Positions 8,750 to 14,177 of a stretch of DNA of 20,997 bases are shown here, one piece after another. The first letter of the stretch is position 1. Every line of letters starts with the position of its first letter. The stretch is from positions 1 through 20,997 of the forward strand of contig JAEWBW010000548.1 in NCBI GenBank assembly GCA_023390955.1, read 5' to 3'. The stretch comes from Pseudomonadota bacterium. Lineage in GTDB: Bacteria; Pseudomonadota; Alphaproteobacteria; Rhizobiales; Xanthobacteraceae. The notes beneath the pieces are model-generated. The model worked only from the letters and a program-made list of their open reading frames with translations. It did not search any database and was not told the DNA's origin. A program made the translations under genes and the position numbers.

Positions 8750-8757
8750 GGCGCGCC

Positions 8758-9891
8758 CTACTCCGCCGCCATCTGCAGCGGATCCATCTGTTCGTGCAGG
8801 ACGACGCCGGCGAGCGGATCGAACTCGCCGATCCACGGTTTTCGCGCGAGCACGGCCCTGGTGTGGAGATAACCTGACTCCCAGCGCCGCATGATGCCGG
8901 ACGGGCTGAAGTCGATGTCCTTGGTGTGGGTCTCGTGATCGAGCTGCGGCGCCAGCAGCCGCACCACATGCATCCGTGTCGGACAGCCATAGCCGGTCAA
9001 TTGTCGCACGGCCGGATCGTTGCGCTCGCCCTCGGGCAGGCGCGCGGCGAGCTGGTTGATGACATGACGCAGGCGATGGGCCTGCTGCTGGCGCGCGATC
9101 TGGCTCGCGATGCGGCTGGAATATTGCACGTCCTTGTGCCGGTTCAACACCTCCGCCATCGTGGTCGGCTCGCTGCCGGCGGGATTCCACAGATGCACGG
9201 CAAAGATCAGCGAGTCCTTGCGCGGATTGTCGTCGAACACGGCCTCGGTCGGCGTATTCGAGAGAATGCCGCCATCCCAATAGAGCTCGCCGTCGATCCG
9301 CACCGCCGGAAACGCCGGCGGCAGCGCGCCGGAGGCCATGATGTGCTTGACGGTCAGCTCATCGTCACGGCTGTCGAAATAGCGCATCCGGCTGCTGCGG
9401 ACATGCGCCGCGCCGACCGTGAGCCGAGGCGCGCAGCGATTGACCAGGCTGAAGTCGACCAGCTCGCTCAATGTCCGCTCCAGCGGCGCGGTCGAATAGA
9501 AGCCGGCATGCTCGGCGCCAAGCCGGTAGGAATCGCCGGCATGGGCGAGCGGGTTGGGGCGGAAGAAGCCGGGAATGCCGTTGGTGACGGTCGCCCAATA
9601 AGCAAGCTTCTCGTTGAAACCGGGAAATGCGGTGCGGGGGCTCCAGACCGGGGATTGCTCCATCCGCTTCCAGAACTCTCTCAGGCGCTCCAGCCGCCGC
9701 TCCGGCGCGTTGCCGGCGATCAGGCTCGCATTGATCGCACCGATCGAGGTGCCGATGATCCAGTCGGGATCGATACCGGCCTCGTGCAGCGCCTCGTAGA
9801 CGCCGGCCTGATAGGAGCCGAGCGCGCCGCCGCCCTGAAGCACCAGCACGACCTGTCCGGGAAGGTCCGCATTATCCTGCATATTGATCAT
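8758..9891 (-). CDS. Patatin-like phospholipase
   Basis: Serine lipid acyl-hydrolase of the patatin family, 377 residues. The oxyanion motif is GGGALG (about 20-25), the nucleophile elbow is GTSIG with Ser49, and the catalytic-dyad aspartate is Asp206 in WDGGILSN. A C-terminal extension of about 120 residues (beginning near the NRHKDVQYSSR block) resembles the tail of bacterial patatins of this size. No signal peptide is visible, so it is probably cytoplasmic or membrane-associated. Its stop lies eight bases from the glgA stop, on the opposite strand. The divergent 175-base gap on its other side leads to the LysR gene, so its promoter region overlaps that of the regulator. Confidence 0.92.
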   Translation of the reverse strand: MINMQDNADLPGQVVLVLQGGGALGSYQAGVYEALHEAGIDPDWIIGTSIGAINASLIAGNAPERRLERLREFWKRMEQSPVWSPRTAFPGFNEKLAYWATVTNGIPGFFRPNPLAHAGDSYRLGAEHAGFYSTAPLERTLSELVDFSLVNRCAPRLTVGAAHVRSSRMRYFDSRDDELTVKHIMASGALPPAFPAVRIDGELYWDGGILSNTPTEAVFDDNPRKDSLIFAVHLWNPAGSEPTTMAEVLNRHKDVQYSSRIASQIARQQQAHRLRHVINQLAARLPEGERNDPAVRQLTGYGCPTRMHVVRLLAPQLDHETHTKDIDFSPSGIMRRWESGYLHTRAVLARKPWIGEFDPLAGVVLHEQMDPLQMAAE

Positions 9892-9957
9892 GTCCTGCTC
9901 CCTCAGAGCACAGCCTTGGCGACTTTGATCGACCTTGCTCCTTCGCCCCGGGAAAAC

Positions 9958-9998
9958 GGAAATGCCCTTTGGCTTCCAAAACCATGCGCGCGGTCTAT
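9958..9998 (+). promoter_or_regulatory. Composite motif copy A upstream of the LysR gene
   Basis: GGAAATGCC at 9958-9966, then 17 bases, then the dyad-like ATGC-N7-CTAT at 9984-9998. This has the T-N11-A spacing of LysR-family sites. It ends 68 bases before the LysR start codon and also lies in the patatin upstream region. Two further copies with the same internal spacing lie at 12101-12141 and 12151-12191. Autoregulation by the adjacent LysR protein is inferred. An extended promoter for an alternative sigma factor is possible but fits the spacing less well. Confidence 0.55.
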
Positions 9999-10066
9999 CG
10001 CGATCGGGATGTCATTGGCGGCCTCGTTCGGGTAGATTTCCGCCCGATCTTGCCGGGAGCCGATCC

Positions 10067-10954
10067 ATGGAAATGCATCAGGTCCGCTATTTCCTCGCGG
10101 TCGCGCAACTGCTCAATTTCACGCGCGCGGCCGAGGAGTGCAACGTGACGCAGCCTTCGCTGACGCGGGCAATCAAACAGCTCGAGGCCGAGCTCGGCGG
10201 CGATCTGTTCCGGCGCGAGCGGCCGGCCGCGCAACTGACGGAGCTCGGCCAGCGCATGCATCCGCTGCTCAAGCAGTGCTATGAGGCGGCGGCCGGCGCG
10301 CGCTCGCTCGCCTCCTCGTTCAAGAGCGGCGAGATCGGCGCGCTGCGCGTCGCGCTGACGCATTCGATCGATCTCGCGCTGCTGATTCCGCATCTCAACG
10401 AGATCAGGCGGCAGTTCAACCGGCTCGAATTCCGCTTCCTGCGCGGCTCGAGCCGCGAGGTCGGCGAATTCCTGAAGAAGGGCGAGGCCGAGCTCGGCAT
10501 CGCCGCCGAGATCGACGAGGCCTGGGAGCGGCTCGACACCTGGCCGCTCTTCACCGAGGATTTTGATCTCGTGGTCGGCAAGGATCACCGGCTAGCGGGG
10601 CGCGGCAACATCGCGTTCGACGATTTGCGGACCGAGCAGCTGCTGAGCCGGAGCTATTGCGAGCACGGCGCGCGGATTTCGTCGAGCCTGCGCGAGCACG
10701 GCATCGACGTCGATCACAGCCACGAGATTTCGAGCGAGCGCGACCTGATCGAGCTGGTGGAGGCCGACATCGGCATTGCGATGCTGCCGCACACCTCGCC
10801 GGTCCCCGCCAGCCTGAGCCGGACGTCGGTTGCGGGGCTTGACGCCCGCCGCACCGTGAATCTTTACGGTGTCGCTGGCCGGCAACGCACCGCCGTCGCC
10901 TCGGCCGTGATGCGGATGCTGCGCGGCGCCGACTGGCGCGAGGTTGCGGGCTAG
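10067..10954 (+). CDS. LysR-family transcriptional regulator
   Basis: DNA-binding regulator of 295 residues, a typical length. The N-terminal winged helix-turn-helix (about residues 1-60) reads MEMHQVRYFLAVAQ, then NFTRAAEECNVTQPSLTRAI and KQLEAELGGDLFRR, all classic LysR features. A periplasmic-binding-like effector domain follows from about residue 90 (GALRVALTHSID). The open frame begins at 9935, but ATG at 10067 matches the family N-terminus and has GGGAG upstream. It is convergent with the peroxiredoxin-like gene, and their stop codons share CTAG. The composite motif upstream (9958-9998) recurs between the small exported protein and cupin genes, which suggests both autoregulation and local targets. 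The effector is unknown. Confidence 0.95.
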   Translation: MEMHQVRYFLAVAQLLNFTRAAEECNVTQPSLTRAIKQLEAELGGDLFRRERPAAQLTELGQRMHPLLKQCYEAAAGARSLASSFKSGEIGALRVALTHSIDLALLIPHLNEIRRQFNRLEFRFLRGSSREVGEFLKKGEAELGIAAEIDEAWERLDTWPLFTEDFDLVVGKDHRLAGRGNIAFDDLRTEQLLSRSYCEHGARISSSLREHGIDVDHSHEISSERDLIELVEADIGIAMLPHTSPVPASLSRTSVAGLDARRTVNLYGVAGRQRTAVASAVMRMLRGADWREVAG

Positions 10955-11661
10955 CGGCCGGCGTTTTCCAGCGCGGCAAGCAGATCGTCGATCTCCATCC
11001 GCTTGCGGAAATCAGGATCGACGAAGCGCGCCTTCACGAGGCCGTCGCGCCCGACGACGAAGACCGCCGGGATCGGCAGCATCCAGCCATCATTGCCGTG
11101 GAATTTCGCCATGTCCTGGTAGGACAGCAGACGCTGAATCTCGCTGCCGAGCCAGATCGTCAGATTGAGCGACAGCGCATAGCCGTTGTCGAGATCGGTC
11201 AGCACCGGAAACGGCGCGCCGGATTCGGCCTTGAACTGCTCCGAATATTCCTGCGTCTCGGGCATGATCGCAACGATTTGCGCGCCCATTGCCCGGATAC
11301 GATCATGCGCCTCGGTCACCGCGCGCACGTTGAGCCGGCAATAGGGACACCAATGGCCGCGGAAAAACATCACGGCGGCCGGCCCCTTCTGCAGCAGCGC
11401 CGGCAGCGTGACCAAACGCCCGCCTCCATCAGGCAGCATGAAGGGCGGCATCACCTCGCCTGGACGCGGGGCATTCTCGCCGCCGCCGCTCTCGTTCAAC
11501 CGCGCCACCAGGCGATCCACCGCCTCGCCATAGGCCGGGAAGACCTCGCGGCTCGCGTCCGCATAGGCACAGAGCTGCTCGTTCAGCGTGCCTTCCATGT
11601 CGCGGCAGCGCTGGAAGGCAAGCCGGAGCCGCTCGGCATCGGCGGTTGAAAGAGATGTCAT
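10951..11661 (-). CDS. Peroxiredoxin-like thioredoxin-fold protein (AhpC/TSA family)
   Basis: Probably a thiol peroxidase or related thiol-redox protein, 236 residues. About 60 helical residues precede a thioredoxin-fold domain of the AhpC/TSA type. The redox centre is a CxxC, FFRGHWCPYCRLN, with Cys105 and Cys108; typical peroxiredoxins instead carry a single peroxidatic cysteine in a TxxC context. Other family features are IVAIMPETQEYSEQF and the late VFVVGRDGLVKARF strand. No signal peptide is seen, so it should be cytoplasmic. ATG at 11661 (GGAG upstream) is preferred to 11730. It lies 81 bases downstream of the small exported-protein gene on the same strand, so the two may be co-transcribed. 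Confidence 0.88.
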   Translation of the reverse strand: MTSLSTADAERLRLAFQRCRDMEGTLNEQLCAYADASREVFPAYGEAVDRLVARLNESGGGENAPRPGEVMPPFMLPDGGGRLVTLPALLQKGPAAVMFFRGHWCPYCRLNVRAVTEAHDRIRAMGAQIVAIMPETQEYSEQFKAESGAPFPVLTDLDNGYALSLNLTIWLGSEIQRLLSYQDMAKFHGNDGWMLPIPAVFVVGRDGLVKARFVDPDFRKRMEIDDLLAALENAGR

Positions 11662-11742
11662 CGTCCGCTCCGGCTTTACACGTCCAATTGTAGTTTCGTG
11701 GTCCGGCCACCCGCATGGGGGGGCGGGCACGACGGCGCACGA

Positions 11743-12027
11743 TCAGTTCACGTAGAAATTGCTGGTCGGATCGAGCCGGCCCGGAGTGTAGTACAGCGAG
11801 CCGTTGCTCATGAAGAACACGGTGTTGTCGGGCACCTTCCTGGCGTTCTTCATCATCGCGTCGTGGTTCTTCTCGGCCGGCGCCATGGCCATCGCCGACA
11901 TCTTGCCGGGACCGCCATACATGTAGGCCATGCCGGACTTGAAATCCCAGGCAGCCTCCGAGAATGCGGATGTGGCGATCACCGCAAAACCTGTGGCGGC
12001 GATGAGAATCCTGGATAGCTTCGTCAT
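11743..12027 (-). CDS. Small exported Met-rich protein, function unknown
   Basis: A 94-residue protein I do not recognise. The N-terminus KLSRILIAATGFAVIATSAF is a clear signal peptide, with cleavage likely near residue 25, so the mature form of about 70 residues is periplasmic or secreted. It has no cysteine. Residues 33-59 hold seven methionines (33, 36, 43, 46, 48, 58, 59) plus His55, a composition seen in Cu(I)-binding segments, though no established motif is present. The C-terminus ends NGSLYYTPGRLDPTSNFYVN. The start has GGAGCGACCC upstream. It is divergent from the cupin gene, which is also exported, and the shared gap carries two facing copies of the composite motif. Confidence 0.8.
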   Translation of the reverse strand: MTKLSRILIAATGFAVIATSAFSEAAWDFKSGMAYMYGGPGKMSAMAMAPAEKNHDAMMKNARKVPDNTVFFMSNGSLYYTPGRLDPTSNFYVN

Positions 12028-12051
12028 TGGGTCGCTCCTGATTGACGTGAA

Positions 12052-12068
12052 CGCCCGCCAATCGGGCG
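12052..12068. other. Short perfect hairpin in the leader of the small exported-protein gene
   Basis: CGCCCG (12052-12057) and CGGGCG (12063-12068) form six G-C pairs around a five-base loop. It ends 24 bases before the ATG of the 94-residue gene, read on the minus strand. It may lie in that gene's 5' leader and influence translation. No experimental analogue is known to me. Confidence 0.4.
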
Positions 12069-12100
12069 CGCCGCCATCGGACGCCCTCCCTTACGAAAGC

Positions 12101-12141
12101 GGAAATGCCGATCCACAATCGGTTCGATAGCCGCCGCGCAT
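12101..12141 (+). promoter_or_regulatory. Composite motif copy B1, pointing to the cupin gene
   Basis: GGAAATGCC at 12101-12109, 17 bases, then ATAG-N7-GCAT at 12127-12141. Read on the other strand the dyad is ATGC-N7-CTAT, the same half-site pair seen upstream of the LysR gene. It ends 125 bases before the cupin ATG. It faces copy B2, with dyad centres 24 bases apart (12134 and 12158), a spacing compatible with two LysR-family subsites on one DNA face. Confidence 0.55.
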
Positions 12142-12150
12142 CGTGCCGCG

Positions 12151-12191
12151 ATAGCGAGGGACTATCGCGTCGAGAGCGAGAGGGCATTTCT
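12151..12191 (-). promoter_or_regulatory. Composite motif copy B2 with perfect ATAG-N7-CTAT dyad
   Basis: On the minus strand AGAAATGCC (12191-12183), 17 bases, then ATAG-N7-CTAT (12165-12151). The dyad extends to perfect eight-base arms, CGCGATAG at 12147-12154 and CTATCGCG at 12162-12169. This is the strongest palindrome in the gap and has exactly T-N11-A form. It ends 123 bases before the ATG of the 94-residue exported-protein gene, so copies B1 and B2 are nearly mirror-placed in the 239-base gap. Confidence 0.6.
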
Positions 12192-12266
12192 CAAGAGACA
12201 CGGCTTCAGCGAGGCTCATCCATCGCCGGCGACCAGTGAGGTCGCGGCCAACAGAGGAGGCCTCCC

Positions 12267-12734
12267 ATGTCCCAACGTCCGATATTGTCGCTCGCGATCC
12301 TCGCCGGCGCGCTGCTGCTCTCCGCGCAACCCGTACTCGCCGGCGAATGCCCGGCCGACAAGATCAAGCCGAACGCGCAGAAGATGGTGGACTATAAGCC
12401 GGTCGGCGTCACCGACGTCACGCTCGGCGCGATCGACCTCGGCAAGCAGCCGGCCCATATCGAGGGGCGCGAGTTGCGCTTTCGCAAGCTGACCATCGAG
12501 CCCGGCGGCATCGTGCCCTGGCACAGCCACGACGACCGCCCCGCCTTGATCTTCGTCCAGCAGGGCGAGGTCGTCGAATATGCGTCCAACTGTATCGATC
12601 CGATCGTGCACAAGGCCGGCGATCTCAGGCCCGAAGTCTTCGGCACCTCGCACTGGTGGAAGAACCTCGGCAAGGAAACCGTGATCCTCTATGTCGGCGA
12701 CGTCCGCCGCGATCCCAACGACGAGCACATGTAG
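12267..12734 (+). CDS. Exported cupin-domain protein
   Basis: A 155-residue protein with a signal peptide (LSLAILAGALLLSAQPVLA, cleavage after about residue 25) and one cupin barrel, so it is periplasmic or secreted. Cupin motif 1 fits G-X5-HXH-X4-E-X6-G (residues 80-100) with His86 and His88, except that the glutamate position is Ala93. Motif 2 (residues 118-133) keeps its histidine as His129 and its final Asn. A three-histidine metal site is therefore plausible. Cys28 and Cys109 could form a disulfide. The start follows AGGAGG. The catalytic or binding role is unknown, since cupins range from dioxygenases to sugar binders. The MFS gene follows 82 bases downstream. Confidence 0.88.
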   Translation: MSQRPILSLAILAGALLLSAQPVLAGECPADKIKPNAQKMVDYKPVGVTDVTLGAIDLGKQPAHIEGRELRFRKLTIEPGGIVPWHSHDDRPALIFVQQGEVVEYASNCIDPIVHKAGDLRPEVFGTSHWWKNLGKETVILYVGDVRRDPNDEHM

Positions 12735-12747
12735 CGCCTACCCGCGC

Positions 12748-12794
12748 CGTCGTCGTCCCGGGTCCCGCATCGACGGGCTGTCCCGGGATGACGG
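12748..12794. repeat. Imperfect palindromic element between cupin and MFS genes
   Basis: GTCGTCCCGGG (12752-12762) is the near-complement of CCCGGGATGAC (12782-12792). An inner CCCG...CGGG pair (12764-12767 and 12774-12777) nests inside, giving a two-tier stem. It fills most of the 82-base gap. The arms resemble the dispersed GTCATTCCGGG-type intergenic palindromes of Bradyrhizobium genomes, by memory only. It could equally act as a terminator or mRNA-stabilising hairpin for the cupin transcript; no T-run is present. Confidence 0.45.
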
Positions 12795-12816
12795 CAGGTG
12801 CGCCGGAGACATCCCC

Positions 12817-14025
12817 ATGACCGAGCTATCCGTACGCACGATGTCCGTCGTCACAGCCGCGGCGCAAAGCCCGTCCAGCCTCGCGTTCCGCGCGCTGGTC
12901 ATCGGCCTGACCGCCTTCCTGACAGTGGTCGACCTGTTCGCGACACAGGCCATCCTCCCCGCACTGACCCGGCACTACGGCGTCACGCCGGCGGCGATGG
13001 GATTTGCGGTGAACGCCAGCACGCTCGGCATGGCCATCGCCGGTCTCGTCGTCGGCTTCTTCAGTCCTCGTATCGACCGGCGCTACGGCATCCTGCTCAG
13101 CCTGATGCTGCTGGCCGTGCCAACCAGCCTGCTTGCGGTCGCACCAAATCTTCCTGTCTTCACCGGCCTGCGCATTCTGCAGGGCCTGTGCATGGCGTCA
13201 GCCTTCGCATTGACGCTCGCCCATCTCGGCGAACAATGCAGCGCGACTGATGCCGGCAGTGCGTTCGCGGCCTACATCACCGGCAATGTCGCGAGCAATC
13301 TGTTCGGCCGGTTGATCTCGGCCGCCGTCGCCGACGGTTTTGGCCTGGCCTGGAACTTCTACTTCTTCGCCGCTCTCAATATCGCAGGCGCGGTGCTGGT
13401 TCACTTCACCATCCGGCGCGCCGCACCCATGCAGATGGCGATGCAGACCGACGAACCCCTGGCCGCGATGCTTCGCCATTGGCGCGACAGCCGGCTGCGT
13501 GCTGCCTATGGCATCGGCTTCTGCATCCTGTTCGCCTTCATCGGCACCTTCACCTTCGTGAATTTCGTGCTGGTGCGGCCGCCGCTGTCGCTGGGCATGA
13601 TGGAGCTGGGCTTCGTCTACATCGTGTTCCTGCCCTCGATCGCCACCACGTTGCTGGCGGGAGCCATGACGGCGCGGATCGGAACACGGCCGACGATATG
13701 GACTGCACTTGGCATTGCAGCGACCGGCCTGCCCCTGATGCTCACCTCGCAACTTGGGGCGGTGCTTGCGGGCATGGTGCTGGTCGGTATCGGCACGTTT
13801 CTGGCGCAGGCCGCAGCGACAGCCTTCGTCGGGCGGGAAGCGGCCGGGAATCGAGGCGTGGCAAGCGGCACCTACCTCGCCTGCTATTTCGGCGGTGGGC
13901 TGATCGGCACCGCCGTGCTCGGGCGGTTGTTCGACGCGTTTGGATGGACTACCAGCGTGGCCGGCGTTGCCGCCGCGCTCGCGGTCGCGGCACTCCTGAC
14001 GGCTCGGCTCGGGACCGACAGCTAG
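12817..14025 (+). CDS. MFS transporter, drug:H+ antiporter-like (YnfM/AraJ type)
   Basis: Inner-membrane transporter of 402 residues with about 12 hydrophobic segments in two halves. The first membrane segment is followed by DLFATQAILPALTRHYGVTP, then a loop with a conserved arginine pair (SPRIDRRYG) equivalent to the MFS motif between helices 2 and 3, and later LRILQGLCMASAFAL. These features match single-component exporters of small hydrophobic compounds or sugars of the YnfM/AraJ group. The start at 12817 has GGAG upstream; a frame opening at 12691 would overlap the cupin gene and lacks hydrophobic character. It may be co-transcribed with the cupin. Its stop shares CTAG with fixS on the opposite strand. 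The substrate is unknown. Confidence 0.88.
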   Translation: MTELSVRTMSVVTAAAQSPSSLAFRALVIGLTAFLTVVDLFATQAILPALTRHYGVTPAAMGFAVNASTLGMAIAGLVVGFFSPRIDRRYGILLSLMLLAVPTSLLAVAPNLPVFTGLRILQGLCMASAFALTLAHLGEQCSATDAGSAFAAYITGNVASNLFGRLISAAVADGFGLAWNFYFFAALNIAGAVLVHFTIRRAAPMQMAMQTDEPLAAMLRHWRDSRLRAAYGIGFCILFAFIGTFTFVNFVLVRPPLSLGMMELGFVYIVFLPSIATTLLAGAMTARIGTRPTIWTALGIAATGLPLMLTSQLGAVLAGMVLVGIGTFLAQAAATAFVGREAAGNRGVASGTYLACYFGGGLIGTAVLGRLFDAFGWTTSVAGVAAALAVAALLTARLGTDS

Positions 14026-14177
14026 CCCTTGGCAGGCGGCTCGTCGTCGGCAATGGCGCGCCAGGCGGCGCCGTCGAGATCGTCGTACTGGCCGCTACGA
14101 AGCGACCACAGGAAGGCGCCAAGGCCGATCAGGCCGAGCGTCAGGGCCAGCGGCACCAGGATGACCAGGATCTCCAT
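14022..14177 (-). CDS. fixS: cbb3 oxidase maturation protein FixS (CcoS)
   Basis: A 51-residue membrane protein: MEILVILVPLALTLGLIGLG, a single hydrophobic helix, then AFLWSLRSGQYDDLDGAAWR and a charged tail. The W-S-L-R-S-GQYDDLDG block is diagnostic for CcoS/FixS. It is required for cofactor insertion into, and activity of, the cbb3 oxidase in the related systems studied. Its ATG overlaps the FixI stop by one base (TGATG), so translation is probably coupled. The TAG stop occupies the same CTAG as the MFS stop on the other strand. It is last in the fixGHIS operon. Confidence 0.95.
   Translation of the reverse strand: MEILVILVPLALTLGLIGLGAFLWSLRSGQYDDLDGAAWRAIADDEPPAKG

Noticed and set aside
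8750..8757. GGCGCGCC palindrome between the glgA and patatin stops
   Set aside because: An eight-base self-complementary stretch with no loop or T-run cannot act as a terminator. It is probably chance in GC-rich DNA.
9625..9633. Near copy of GGAAATGCC (GGAAATGCG) inside the patatin gene
   Set aside because: It lacks the last base and has no AT-N11-AT dyad 17 bases away. It lies in coding sequence.
9926..9939. TTGATCGACCTTGC as a second FixK/FNR box
   Set aside because: The second half lacks (T/G)CAA, so it does not meet the consensus.
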